From: Bacillus_AD sp047238185
GTDB taxonomy: Bacteria; Bacillota; Bacilli; Bacillales; DSM-1321
Assembly (NCBI RefSeq): GCF_047238185.1
Contig: NZ_JBDFMI010000003.1
Coordinates: 1-64,000, forward strand
DNA length: 64,000 bases
Direction: 5' to 3'
This document shows, one piece after another, positions 34,132-43,705 of the stretch. A program made the position numbers and the translations under genes. Below the pieces are notes generated by a model. The model had not been told where the DNA came from, searched no databases, and worked only from the letters and a program-made list of their open reading frames with translations. The number at the start of each line of letters is the position of its first letter. The stretch's first letter is position 1.

Positions 34132-35118
34132 CTATAAGACTTTTTTAAGTAATTGTTCTATAGACATGCTCATAGTGATGTGATGTTCATCTGCATGTGC
34201 TTTAATCTTATCTAACATCTCTACAGGTAATTCAAAACTGGTTTTTCTATATGCACTTTTAATAATTAACATGTGGTCTTCCACGATCCACTCTCCTTGT
34301 TTTATGAAGGACAGGATGTTAGAAACTTGGAATGAATTATTAAACGGTTTTATACCACTGTCTATAAAAATCTCCACTTCTTCTCCTAAATCTCTATATT
34401 TACAGTTTTCTATCCCCCAGTATTCTAAGAGATAATCAATCACTTTATAAAAATCCTTATGTGACTTGGGAAGATTTATTTGGCAATAACCCTTGTAATC
34501 GACTGCAGAGTGATGAATATGATAGGCAGCACTTAATTGATATTCTTTTATTCCTTTTTCATAAGGTATTACGTCACCCGAATGTAAAAGGAGGAAAAGC
34601 CAATTTTGTTCCTGGTCCCTCATTACTCTAGCTTGACCAATGATTTCAGAATAAAACAATTGAAAATGTGTGATGTCTTTCTTTTTATTATAGAAATCTT
34701 TTAGTCGAGCTTTATAGGGCTTATTATTTTGTAACATCTTACGTGCTTTCTGAAATGAATCTTCAGAAATAGAGTGTGCAATTCGTTCATCACCAAAAGG
34801 AATTTCGGTAGATTCAATAATCCCTTCCGCAATATATTTATAAACCGTTTGAAGAGAAATACCTAATTTAGCTGCAACTTGACTGGGAGTCATTTCTTTT
34901 TTCTTCGTTTTATTTTTATAGTCAAGTAAAGCCTCTACATCTTCTTTTTTATAACGCGCCTCTTTAAAAAGGCGATGAGGATCTTCTATTTTAGTTAATT
35001 TACCTTGCTTGTAGTAATGATACACAGTAGAAGAGGAAATATCTAACAAGTGCATAATTTCCGCTTTAGTATACCATGTATCTTCTATTCCCTTTACCTG
35101 TTGGTTGTCGTTGTTCAT
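34132..35118 (-). CDS. Double helix-turn-helix (MerR/excisionase-type) DNA-binding protein
   Basis: 328 residues. Two HTH_17/excisionase-like units: WYTKAEIMHLLDISSSTVYHYYKQGKLTKI (about 15-44) and MTPSQVAAKLGISLQTVYKYIAEGIIES (about 76-103), each followed by the wing-like segment; a unique 200-residue C-terminal domain ends in a short ribbon-helix-helix-like tail (SFELPVEMLDKIKAHADEHH). Divergent from a tyrosine recombinase across a 609-bp AT-rich gap. It could be a recombination directionality factor, a copy-control or a replication protein; no recognised Rep domain was found. Confidence 0.6.
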   Translation of the reverse strand: MNNDNQQVKGIEDTWYTKAEIMHLLDISSSTVYHYYKQGKLTKIEDPHRLFKEARYKKEDVEALLDYKNKTKKKEMTPSQVAAKLGISLQTVYKYIAEGIIESTEIPFGDERIAHSISEDSFQKARKMLQNNKPYKARLKDFYNKKKDITHFQLFYSEIIGQARVMRDQEQNWLFLLLHSGDVIPYEKGIKEYQLSAAYHIHHSAVDYKGYCQINLPKSHKDFYKVIDYLLEYWGIENCKYRDLGEEVEIFIDSGIKPFNNSFQVSNILSFIKQGEWIVEDHMLIIKSAYRKTSFELPVEMLDKIKAHADEHHITMSMSIEQLLKKVL

Positions 35119-35727
35119 AACATCACCTTTTTATTTATTATTACTGATACTATATAAATTTTAACCTATAATTCATATTATTTATACAAAAACGTGCAAT
35201 TGTATAATATGTATCCTCAAAATAACCTACTATAAGTAAATATCATCAAATAATAAAACTGAAAATTATTTTGTTTTACTTATTCAAATAGTATTAATCC
35301 ACAAATATAAATATTTAACCTTATTTATGATTATTTTTCGATTCCTAAAAAATAATATTTAATAAGAAAATATAATAAATCATAATTAGGTTACACAATT
35401 CCAGAATCTAATAATTGATTATATAAATACTAACATAAACAAAGGGAACATTTTTTTATGTTGTTTTTAGATTCAGATTATCTGAGACTTTGTTATAATG
35501 GTATGTACTATACAATGAAAATTTGAAAATAGTTATTATATATTTAAAAAGAAAGAGAAAGATTTTTTAAGCAAATTATAACTTATATTATTTTCATTTT
35601 TACTCTAGTAATTATAAAAATATATATTTAGTTGATTTATATATTCAATATGACATGATAAAAGATTTTTCAAATATTCAACCTTACATATGTTTGTCTT
35701 TTATTTATTATTCAAGGATGTGAAAAT
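35119..35727. other. 609-bp AT-rich intergenic region
   Basis: No gene. Very AT-rich, with four AACCT-type motifs (TTTTAACCTATAA near 35160, AATAACCTACTATAA near 35221, TTTAACCTTATTTA near 35316, inverted in AATTAGGTTACA near 35383) that could be protein-binding repeats, and a hairpin-like AACATTTTTTTATGTT near 35449-35464. A site for recombination or replication is possible but not shown. Confidence 0.4.
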
Positions 35728-36879
35728 ATGAATGATTTGGTTTCTAAGACAGATGAGTTGCTACTACAAGAACTAAAAAAACAGTTAAGTGACACTACTG
35801 CCTTTGAATCTTTGCAAATGAAATTAGATGAAGCGGAAAAATCTCGTGAAGTCCCCTTTGCAGATTTTTCCGACGTAGAAATAATTCAATATTATTTATA
35901 CAAGCAAGATCATCTAAATAAACAACATGATAAGTCGGATAGAACACGAGCGGAATATAAAAAGGAATTACTCTTCTTCATTCAACATGTATTGGAGTTT
36001 TCAAATGATATAGGAATAGATATAGAATGTATTGTAGATGGTTCTCTCTTTAAATCACTGGAGAAAAGGCATATACGGAAATACCAGGAGTGGCTAGCTA
36101 CAAAAAGTCCTTATGTTTTGAAGAAAGGCCCTTATTCAGCAGCAACTCTATCTCGAAAAACAACAATTCTTCGCCATTTCCTTAAATTTTTGTATGAGAC
36201 GGGATATATTAAAACACCAATTCATGAAGGTCTGAAATTGGCCACTGTTCGAAAGGACGATAGACCGAACAGAGACTTAGGTCCGAAAGAAGTGATTGAA
36301 CTACTTACCTATTATAAGAAGATTAATCATCCAGTTATGTTTGGGCTTATTCATGTGCTGGTGACAACCGGTATTCGGAATGAAGAACTATGCCGCTTAA
36401 AAATTAAAGACATTCATTACGATAGCAGTACAAGTATGTATTACTTCGATATATTAGGAAAAGGAAATAAAAGAAGAGAAGCGCCAATTAAAGATAAAGT
36501 AATGGATAGTATTCGTGCATTCCGTCAGGCCAGAGGATTAAAGGAAATAAAAGATGCAGCTCCTGAAGAGTATTTATTCACTACAAGTACGGGTAAAGGC
36601 TACTCACCCAGCTATCTTTCACAATACATCACGAAAATGGTGAAAGATAGCGGCTTGTCTATTATTGCTGACACGAAAATCAATATAAGCACTCACGTTT
36701 TTCGGCATACGTTTGCTATCATTAGTTACATGAGTTCAGCTGACATATATAAAATTTCTCGTTCTCTTGGACACGAGAAGCTTGAAACAACAATGATCTA
36801 CTTGCAGAAGCATATGGAACGAGAACAACATGCGATTCACACTTGGGAAGAATCAAATATTTTAGGTGAATTTTTATAG
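35728..36879 (+). CDS. Tyrosine recombinase (XerC/D-like integrase)
   Basis: 383 residues. SAM-like core-binding domain (about 50-165) and catalytic domain (about 185-370) with R217 (TTGIRNEELCRL), K247-region GKGNKRR, H323-x2-R326 (HVFRHTF), H349 (LGHE) and nucleophile Y358 (TTMIYLQ). Could resolve plasmid multimers or integrate an element; no att sites were identified. Longer N-terminus than XerC. Confidence 0.92.
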   Translation: MNDLVSKTDELLLQELKKQLSDTTAFESLQMKLDEAEKSREVPFADFSDVEIIQYYLYKQDHLNKQHDKSDRTRAEYKKELLFFIQHVLEFSNDIGIDIECIVDGSLFKSLEKRHIRKYQEWLATKSPYVLKKGPYSAATLSRKTTILRHFLKFLYETGYIKTPIHEGLKLATVRKDDRPNRDLGPKEVIELLTYYKKINHPVMFGLIHVLVTTGIRNEELCRLKIKDIHYDSSTSMYYFDILGKGNKRREAPIKDKVMDSIRAFRQARGLKEIKDAAPEEYLFTTSTGKGYSPSYLSQYITKMVKDSGLSIIADTKINISTHVFRHTFAIISYMSSADIYKISRSLGHEKLETTMIYLQKHMEREQHAIHTWEESNILGEFL

Positions 36880-37016
36880 ATGTCCGAAATCCAGAAAAAA
36901 AAAGGATAAAATAACAAACTCTTCATATTTATTTTCCAGCAAAAGCATTCCTCCCTATTGCATTTATTCTATCGGATTCTGCAATATGCTCATCAACTAT
37001 ATTTGATTGAAAATAA

Positions 37017-37042
37017 CCAATGAGAAATCAATTTCTCATTGG
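37017..37042 (+). terminator. Inverted repeat downstream of the recombinase
   Basis: CCAATGAGAAAT pairs perfectly with ATTTCTCATTGG (2-nt spacer); the T-run is poor, so termination efficiency is uncertain. Confidence 0.45.
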
Positions 37043-37164
37043 TCTCCTTTGGAAGTAAAAAAACCTATTCTAACGGTAACTAATAAACCAGCAAAAAAGG
37101 ATTCGTCAAAAAAGTTCAGTTACTGATCCAAACTCCGATAAAGCATCGATTAATTACTATCCTT

Positions 37165-37270
37165 AACCCACATTGTTCCCAATAGCCACAACAGCCCAGT
37201 ATTTTTAAAAACACACTTTTAACTTTTAGTGCCCCTTTAATCTGTTCATTGGCAGTCGTATAACGGCCCA
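37165..37270 (-). pseudogene. Decayed copy of the 45284-45956 gene pair
   Basis: CATTGTTCCCAATAGCCACA (37171-37190) matches 45456-45475 with one change, and CCTTTAATCTGTTCATTGGC (37234-37253) matches 45594-45613. The order is kept but most of both frames is gone, so it is a deletion remnant of those two genes. Confidence 0.7.
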
Positions 37271-37342
37271 GAGAAAAAAATGATAAAACAGTTCAATATG
37301 TAAGAAATCCTGTATCACACGTTTATTTTCTTAATTCAATGT

Positions 37343-37348
37343 TATAAT
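37343..37348 (+). promoter_or_regulatory. Promoter of the small toxin-like gene (-10)
   Basis: TATAAT preceded by TG at -15 style position (ATGTTATAAT), about 70 nt upstream of the ATG at 37421. A convincing -35 was not found; the extended -10 may suffice. Confidence 0.5.
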
Positions 37349-37375
37349 TGGGATAGCAGTTGTTACGAGGCGGGG

Positions 37376-37415
37376 TCACTCTCTCGTTCCGATATTCTTC
37401 AGGGACGGGAGGTGA
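37376..37415 (+). promoter_or_regulatory. 5'-UTR hairpin hiding the ribosome binding site
   Basis: TCACTCTCTCGTTCC (37376-37390) can pair over about 14 bases with GGGACGGGAGGTGA (37402-37415), which contains the ribosome binding site GGGAGGTG of the 50-residue gene. Sequestered sites are usual in type I toxin mRNAs. Confidence 0.6.
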
Positions 37416-37420
37416 TAGCA

Positions 37421-37573
37421 ATGGACATTCTATTGGAACTTTTAAAAGCGGCCGTGAAAGGTATTGCAAGCGCAGTTACCACATTCATTTTTTCACGATT
37501 ATATGCAGAAAAAGACAAAAAGAAATCCGCCCGTAACGCTCGCCACAAGCACGGTCGGAAATCTTGGAAATAA
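37421..37573 (+). CDS. Small amphipathic membrane peptide, putative type I toxin
   Basis: 50 residues: an N-terminal hydrophobic/amphipathic helix (DILLELLKAAVKGIASAVTTF, about 2-22) and a strongly basic tail (EKDKKKSARNARHKHGRKSW). Size, single membrane-active helix and basic tail fit type I toxins or holin-like toxins of Firmicutes. Further support is the GGAGGTG ribosome binding site locked in a 5'-UTR hairpin, a terminator right after the gene, and a promoter on the opposite strand facing the 3' end. No family member could be named with certainty. Confidence 0.65.
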   Translation: MDILLELLKAAVKGIASAVTTFIFSRLYAEKDKKKSARNARHKHGRKSWK

Positions 37574-37612
37574 CATATATTTTTGAGTGACTGCTGCCTT
37601 GTGACGGCTGTC

Positions 37613-37642
37613 TGACGGAGTGTTCACGCACTTCGTCTTTTC
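37613..37642 (+). terminator. Terminator of the toxin-like gene
   Basis: GACGGAGTG pairs with CACTTCGTC (one G-T pair, loop TTCACG), followed by TTTTC. Confidence 0.6.
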
Positions 37643-37653
37643 TTATTATCTTC

Positions 37654-37682
37654 ATTTTACCGCTTTATATTCGCGTTTACAA
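37654..37682 (-). promoter_or_regulatory. Antisense promoter facing the toxin 3' end
   Basis: On the minus strand TTGTAA (37682-37677), a spacer of exactly 17 bp and TAAAAT (37659-37654). Transcription would start near 37647 and run into the toxin terminator and coding region, as for RatA-type antitoxin RNAs. The 3' end of such an RNA was not located. Confidence 0.55.
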
Positions 37683-37800
37683 GGGATGTTCATCAAGAGG
37701 ACTGACTATAGCGGCTGACTTCCTTTGTTTTCTTGAGTTAGCCGTACTATCGGCCACGCTTTTGGGCGAATTGGTTAACCATTCCATATAAACAATAATC

Positions 37801-38528
37801 TTAAAATGCTGTACTATACTGTCTAGGGATAAAATTATTTAATTTTAAATGTGAAGCTGCTTGTAAAGTCCAATAAGGGTTTGCTAATAAGCCATGTCCT
37901 ATTGCAACTATATCAGCATCATTGTTACAAATCACTGAATTTGCTAAAGTTACATTACTTAGCCTACCAACAGCAATTACAGGAACTTGAAGATCATCTT
38001 TTATTCTCTTAGCAAGTGGTACTTGGTAACCTTCATGAACTCCAGGTTTACCAGCTGCGTCTATAGGTCCTTCACCACCAGAACTAACGTCAAAAGCATC
38101 TACACCAGCAGCTTTAAATACTTTAGAAAAAGTAATTACATCCTCTATAGTGTACCCTCCCTTTACATACTCGGTTCCGGAAATGCGCATAAGCAATGGC
38201 ATATCAGTAGGGATAACACATTTTATTGCCTTTATTACTTCCACGCCAAACCTTGTTCTTTCTTGGCCATATTCATCCTCGCGCTTATTGGTATACGGAG
38301 ATAAAAACTGATGTATTAAGTATCCGTGTGCGCCATGTAGTTCAATTAAATCAAAACCTGCATCAACTGCACGTATAGCGGCTTCTTTAAACAGAAGAAT
38401 GAGAAATGCCAATCCGTCGGCATACCATCCTTCCCAGTAGCAGAAAATTGACACATGGGTGACATCATCACACGATTTTTCAAAGTTACATTTTTTAGCA
38501 TATACTCACTCATTAAGTTAATCATCAA
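37801..38528 (-). pseudogene. NADH:flavin oxidoreductase (Old Yellow Enzyme, NamA/YqjM-like), decayed
   Basis: The first 40 codons (MLKNVTLKNRVMMSPMCQFS) and the last 200 (EAAIRAVDAGFDLIELHGAHGYLIHQFLSP ... FDVSSGG ... VPVIAVGRLS) match YqjM-type enzymes of about 340 residues, but about 110 residues between them are missing and the reading frame changes at the junction near 38400. The substrate-binding HGAHGYL and DEYG blocks remain in the 3' part. Not expected to be functional. Confidence 0.85.
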
Positions 38529-38933
38529 TCTTCCTCCTTCTATATCCTCTTTTTATTCTATTTCTATACATACATATTAAGTCCAAATCTGCTGTAACCT
38601 TATACAAGATTATTTCTTATAATAAAAATAGAGAGAACTCCTTGTTGCAAGAATCCTCCCTGTTTTTATTCTAATTCTGAAACAGCTTAGGTTTATAACC
38701 TTGTAAAAGGATATTGCATACAATAATTCTTTTCTCTCTCTCATAAAAAAGGCTTTCCTTATATACAAAACCATTGTTCAACAAACCTACCGAAACTGTA
38801 GCTATACTAATACTCTCACTGCCGGAGTTAAAATACTCAATAACACCGATTTAAAATATGTGTTCCCCCATAGTCATTATAAATATAGATCAAATAAAGT
38901 CATCCTTTTCCTGAGTAATAGAAATAAATCTTA

Positions 38934-39117
38934 GACTATTCAAGTGTACTGCACTCTGTTCATGAATGGAAAGAAGCTTTGATCGACTGGTATGATTACA
39001 GTCCCACGTATACAGTAGCGAAAAAAGGCTTTCTTCGTTGGCTTCAACAAGGTGAAAAAATCAATCATTCTTCCGTTTTTCTATTAAAAAAGATTCCTAA
39101 ATTAACTCCCTAAAAGA
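38934..39117 (+). pseudogene. Coding remnant, possibly of a transposase
   Basis: An open stretch after a stop encodes SVHEWKEALIDWYDYSPTYT and GFLRWLQQGEKINHSSV and ends at 39117. No start. The Trp-rich helical pattern near a 3' end resembles transposase C-termini, but no family is claimed. Two copies of AAGGTTAGACAG (39149 and 39258) follow. The rest of 38529-39265 shows no gene. Confidence 0.35.
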
Positions 39118-39265
39118 AAAAATCCAAGAATCCAAAGCGTGGCAAGTTTAAGGTTAGACAGATAGAAAAACCGGCACCGGTCCTTTTGAAAAGCATTTTC
39201 TTCCTTGTACATCTTCTTCAAAAATAGATTGGCTTATGACTCGAGCCCAGCAGGTGTAAGGTTAG

Positions 39266-39303
39266 ACAGCGTTAAAAGACAATCTCCAAATAGAGATTGC
39301 CTT
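39266..39303 (-). terminator. Terminator of the ABC exporter operon
   Basis: On the minus strand GGCAATCTC / GAGATTGTC (one G-T pair, loop TATTTG) followed by TTTT, 30 nt after the permease stop. Confidence 0.75.
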
Positions 39304-39332
39304 TAATATGCTAACTACCTTTATTTTTCTCT

Positions 39333-41726
39333 TTATTCACTATATCGAACTCGATCGACTAAAGAGTCCTTCGTAAAGTTCTTCGTAACAGAAAATGAAA
39401 GAATAAATTGAACGATCACAACAGCTACTATTAGAAGGATAGCTGCACCTGTTGGATACGAATAAACATTTGTAAAGCTCGCTCCACTTTCTTTCAGAAG
39501 AAGGAATGCAATATAACCGCCTATACTTCCCAGACCTAAAGAAGAAACTAACGTACAAATCGTGTATACAATACCCTCTAATTGAAGCATTTTTAATAAT
39601 TGTTTATTAGACATACCAATTGCTTGCAGTACACCTAGCTCTTTTTTACGAGTTATAACACTTGTAATCATTGTATTAATTAAATTCACAAAGCTAATTA
39701 AACCGATGATGCTCACTAAGCTAAGACCTATTAATCTCATAGTAGAATATAGAAACTCTGTACTTTTATAGGCATCTTTATACGTGCTATATTCTAAACG
39801 ATTATCTTGATCAGATATCGATTTAATAGCAGCTCCGACATCTTCTTCTTGTTTTTTATCCACAAAAATTTCTAGTGTTTGATTTGTATTGGTCTTATAT
39901 AATTTGTTAAGAAGCTGATTATCTACTATTAGCCATTGGTGTGAGTCTAAAATACCTTGAATAGTAAACGTTTCTTCGTATTTACGCTTACCATCTAGCA
40001 CCGTTAATTGAATTTGATCTCCAACCTTTACTTGAAGATTCTCCGCTAAAGCTTTATGCCCAATAATAATTCCATTATTCTCTACCAATGCTTGCTTGTT
40101 AATATCACCTGAAATAAGCAAGTCTTTTAACTCTTCCAATCGCTTATATGGCATACCATCCAAATTAAATTCAGTTGGTCCTGTTTCACCATATAAATCT
40201 AACTTTTTTTCGTTTTGATAAACAACTAGACCGCTTTTGAGTTTATCAATTTTTTTAACGCCTTTTAAATCCTCTATTTGATCAATGAAATTACCCGTTA
40301 ACGGATTATTCAGCTGCGCTTCATTGTATGATTGCTCTGCACCCAACTCATATTCTACTTCTACTTTGTAATCACTATAGAAGGATTGACGAGTAAAATC
40401 ATCTAAGTTCATACCACTTAAAATGGTTGCCATAATCATGAATAAAATACCGCTGAAAGAAAGAGAAATAATCGTCATATATGTTCGTTTTTTATTTCTC
40501 CATAGAGATGTTGTCATTAAATTGAACAAAGTAATATTTTTATGACCTTTTCTCGTTTTCTGCTTTTCCCTATTGGTAGCCTGATAACGAATCGCTTCAA
40601 TTGGCGAAACCTTTGAAGCCATCTTCATTGGCTTTAATATAGATAATAGAACTGTAATGAGACTAACAATCAACACAGCTACCAAAATAATCGTACTAGT
40701 AAACTTGTTTACACTATCACTCGCAAAATCTAATTGTGAAAGAATGATTTCGCTCACACCCCAACCGAGTAACATACCAATTGGAATACCAATACACGAT
40801 AATAGCATACCTTCACGAAGCAATATTTTCTTAATTTGTTTCTTTGTTGCTCCAATTGCTCGAAGCTTCCCAAATTCTTGGATTCGTTGCACAATCGCTA
40901 CATAGAAAATACTATAAATTACAAGTACACCTGTTAAAATAACGATACTACCAATAACAAAAGCTCCTATAAATAATGAACTATCTGGTTTGAAATTATC
41001 TAAATAGCCATCATTCATGACGATATCATATTTCTTAATACCCATTTTAGCTGCCATCTGATTGATACTAAATTCAATGTCATCCTTGGACATTTGATTT
41101 TCACCTTTAATGAAGATAGTTGCAGTGTAATTAGGTTTTTTAATAGCTTCCTTAAAGTACGCTTCCGATACATAAATAGAAGAACTATTATACGCTTGTT
41201 CCGATTTATTTCGCTCTCTAATGCCGCTGACAACAAAATTTTCTGCTACTTTTTGATCGGTCTCTCTATTTATGTATTCAATTGAAATCGTCTGTCCAAC
41301 TTTGACAGGATAGCCTAATTGCTGTAGTAGCTCCTTATTTAATACTATTTCATTTTTCTTATTAGGTAGTGTGCCACTTTCCAATACACTGTTGTTCATC
41401 TTGAAGTTGTTTGAATCGACATAGCCGATAATTGCTTTACTCTCACCAAGCTTTAACATCCCAATGACACTACTTACACCATACCGCTCTATTTCACGGT
41501 GATTTTTAATAACAGCTAATTCTTTTTCATCTACTTTCTTAAAAAAAGCGTGTGCATCTCCGGCATTTCGAATAGCTTCATATTTATAATTTTGGGCGAA
41601 ATGACTTGTGATAATGCCGACCGATGATAGAAGAAGAGTTGTTAAAACGATCGCTACAACAATTAAAATACTCTTTGATTTATTTGCTTTTAAGTTATTA
41701 ATTACGATGCTTGTGAGCTGTTTCAT
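39333..41726 (-). CDS. ABC transporter permease (FtsX/MacB-type, two repeats)
   Basis: 797 residues. N-terminal span (about 18-38), an extracytoplasmic MacB_PCD-like domain, three spans with the FtsX block (about 255-370, YSIFYVAIVQRIQEFGKLRAIGATKKQ), then a second copy: span about 410-435, large outer domain, and FtsX block (about 670-790, VITRKKELGVLQAIGMSNKQ). Ten or so spans in all, as in peptide or lipid exporters linked to two-component systems. Overlaps the ATPase gene by 29 nt. Substrate unknown; resistance to a membrane-active peptide is the usual role of such units. Confidence 0.88.
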   Translation of the reverse strand: MKQLTSIVINNLKANKSKSILIVVAIVLTTLLLSSVGIITSHFAQNYKYEAIRNAGDAHAFFKKVDEKELAVIKNHREIERYGVSSVIGMLKLGESKAIIGYVDSNNFKMNNSVLESGTLPNKKNEIVLNKELLQQLGYPVKVGQTISIEYINRETDQKVAENFVVSGIRERNKSEQAYNSSSIYVSEAYFKEAIKKPNYTATIFIKGENQMSKDDIEFSINQMAAKMGIKKYDIVMNDGYLDNFKPDSSLFIGAFVIGSIVILTGVLVIYSIFYVAIVQRIQEFGKLRAIGATKKQIKKILLREGMLLSCIGIPIGMLLGWGVSEIILSQLDFASDSVNKFTSTIILVAVLIVSLITVLLSILKPMKMASKVSPIEAIRYQATNREKQKTRKGHKNITLFNLMTTSLWRNKKRTYMTIISLSFSGILFMIMATILSGMNLDDFTRQSFYSDYKVEVEYELGAEQSYNEAQLNNPLTGNFIDQIEDLKGVKKIDKLKSGLVVYQNEKKLDLYGETGPTEFNLDGMPYKRLEELKDLLISGDINKQALVENNGIIIGHKALAENLQVKVGDQIQLTVLDGKRKYEETFTIQGILDSHQWLIVDNQLLNKLYKTNTNQTLEIFVDKKQEEDVGAAIKSISDQDNRLEYSTYKDAYKSTEFLYSTMRLIGLSLVSIIGLISFVNLINTMITSVITRKKELGVLQAIGMSNKQLLKMLQLEGIVYTICTLVSSLGLGSIGGYIAFLLLKESGASFTNVYSYPTGAAILLIVAVVIVQFILSFSVTKNFTKDSLVDRVRYSE

Positions 41727-42402
41727 TTAAAACACCACCTTTAATCACTTTACCATCTTCAATAATGATTGTGCGATCTGCCATTTGCGCAATGCTTTCA
41801 TCATGCGTAATGACAACTAAGGTTTGTCCAAATTTTTTGGCTGACATTTTAAGTAAGCTCATGACTTCTCCGCTCGTTTTCGTATCTAGGTTTCCTGTTG
41901 GTTCATCTGCCAAAATCATAGCAGGTCTTGATGCTAGGGCACGAGCAATTGCCACGCGTTGCTGTTGACCACCTGAAAGAGTATTTGGCATTGCTTCTTT
42001 TTTCTCATCTAAGCCTATTGTGTGTAGAAGTTCATTAATAAACGGCTCATCTACTTTTTGCCCATCTAATCCTATTGGTAGTACAACATTCTCCCAAACG
42101 TTTAAAGCAGGTAATAAATTGAACGCCTGAAAGATGAAGCCGATTTTCCGACGGCGAAATACCGCTAGTTCCTCTTCCTTTAGTTGATAAACATCTTTAC
42201 CTGCAATCATTACCTTCCCCGATGTTGGATAATCCAGACCGCCTAATAAATGCAGCAATGTACTTTTTCCAGAACCAGATTTTCCTACAATAGCTACAAA
42301 TTCTCCTTCATTTACTTGAAGATTTGCCTGATCAATAGCTCGTACTTCATTTTCTCCTTGACCATAATATTTATTTAATTGGATTGTTTCTAAAATGTTC
42401 AT
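41698..42402 (-). CDS. ABC transporter ATP-binding protein (LolD/MacB type)
   Basis: 234 residues. Walker A GKSGSGKST at 40-48, Q-loop in FIFQAFNLLPAL, signature LSGGQ at 142-146, Walker B MILADEP at 162-168, H-loop VITHDE. Typical ATPase of an FtsX-type exporter; partner of the following permease. Divergent start spacing (AGGAGG-type site) supports the ATG at 42402. Confidence 0.92.
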   Translation of the reverse strand: MNILETIQLNKYYGQGENEVRAIDQANLQVNEGEFVAIVGKSGSGKSTLLHLLGGLDYPTSGKVMIAGKDVYQLKEEELAVFRRRKIGFIFQAFNLLPALNVWENVVLPIGLDGQKVDEPFINELLHTIGLDEKKEAMPNTLSGGQQQRVAIARALASRPAMILADEPTGNLDTKTSGEVMSLLKMSAKKFGQTLVVITHDESIAQMADRTIIIEDGKVIKGGVLNETAHKHRN

Positions 42403-42463
42403 TGGTTCGTCCTCCTCGTTTATCTATACATTGAGGATAACATCCTATTCTTTCATCACTCTT

Positions 42464-43705
42464 TCAATCACTCTTACATTTTTGTAAGAATAGCGAAAAC
42501 GTTGTTCCAACACCTTCTTCTGATTTCACAACAATACTGCCGCCCTGCTCTTCGATTATTTTTCTTGTTAAAAAGAGTCCTACACCTGAACCTTCTATCC
42601 CTTGTATCTCAGGATGATTCCCTCGATAAAAACGTTGGAAAATACGATTATATTCAGCCTTATTAATCCCAATTCCTTGATCGGCAATATCCACTCTGAC
42701 AAAGTTCACCAATGAGTGAACAGAAATGCTTACTTCTCGATGTGGATTGGTGTATTTGACAGCATTATCGATCACATTAAATATACTTTCTTCTGTCCAC
42801 TTTTCATCAGCAAAAACATAAAGATCATCAAAATCCTCAACTATTAATTCAACATTCTTTTGTAATGATTTTGGATAAGCACTGTTCATAGCTTTTACAA
42901 GTAATGCTTTCATACTTGTTGATCTTTGATTTAACTGAATCATCGCAATTTCTAATCTTGATAAATTCAATAATGCATCCGATAAGTTATGTAGCTTTTC
43001 AATTGTATAACTATTACTCTGTAAAAACTCTTGCTGCTCCTCTTTTGTTAAATCAGGATCAAGCAGTAGCTCATTATAAAGCTGTAAAGAAGATATTGGT
43101 GTTTTCACTTGATGAGAAATGTCTGTAATTAACTCTTTTAAAGATTCTTTTTCTTTTCTTAGCTTTTCAAAATGGAGTTGCTGTTTTCTACCCAATTGAT
43201 AAAGTAATGAATACATTTGATGTTCATTTCCTTCTTTGTAGCTCGGTTCAATCATTGTATAATCATCATTCATAAAGTTCGTCAATTGATTCGAAATAAA
43301 AGTCAAAGAGGCCTTATTTCTTCGCTTCATCTTTTCCCAGACAAATACGTTTAAAATTAACAAAAGCAGGAGCAAAAAACCATTGATTAAAAAGGAATCA
43401 TTGATAAATTGCAGAAAACGATCATCCTTCATGAATGGTAATGTTTCATCATAACCATACTTCGCCAAAATCGTTGCTCCTAATCCTTGCTCATCAGTAT
43501 TATTTTGAATGATTGCCTCAACAATGCGCGATTCATCCTCTGGATAAAGTGATACTAACTTTCCAACAAGCCTATCTGTATACGCTTTTTGTTCATCATG
43601 GTACGTGGAAATTTGATCATACTGTAAATAGAGAAATAGGCCATATACGCAAGCCATTACGAAGCCGATAACAAGGAATAAGAATGAATACTTCTTACTA
43701 TTCAT
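42464..43705 (-). CDS. Sensor histidine kinase of the ABC exporter unit
   Basis: 413 residues from the ATG at 43705, which overlaps the regulator stop as ATGA; the in-frame GTG/ATG at 43729 lies inside the regulator gene. Two spans (about 7-28 and 106-124) frame an outer loop of about 75 residues; HisKA with H198 (ITDISHQVKTPISSL), HATPase with N, G1 (DQGIGI) and G2 (GSGVGLFL) boxes. Partner of the next-upstream response regulator; presumably controls the exporter 62 bp downstream. Confidence 0.9.
   Translation of the reverse strand: MNSKKYSFLFLVIGFVMACVYGLFLYLQYDQISTYHDEQKAYTDRLVGKLVSLYPEDESRIVEAIIQNNTDEQGLGATILAKYGYDETLPFMKDDRFLQFINDSFLINGFLLLLLLILNVFVWEKMKRRNKASLTFISNQLTNFMNDDYTMIEPSYKEGNEHQMYSLLYQLGRKQQLHFEKLRKEKESLKELITDISHQVKTPISSLQLYNELLLDPDLTKEEQQEFLQSNSYTIEKLHNLSDALLNLSRLEIAMIQLNQRSTSMKALLVKAMNSAYPKSLQKNVELIVEDFDDLYVFADEKWTEESIFNVIDNAVKYTNPHREVSISVHSLVNFVRVDIADQGIGINKAEYNRIFQRFYRGNHPEIQGIEGSGVGLFLTRKIIEEQGGSIVVKSEEGVGTTFSLFLQKCKSD

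Noticed and set aside
35119..35727. Replication origin with iterons
   Set aside because: The AACCT-like motifs are short, unevenly spaced and diverged, and no recognised Rep lies beside them; kept only as a possibility.
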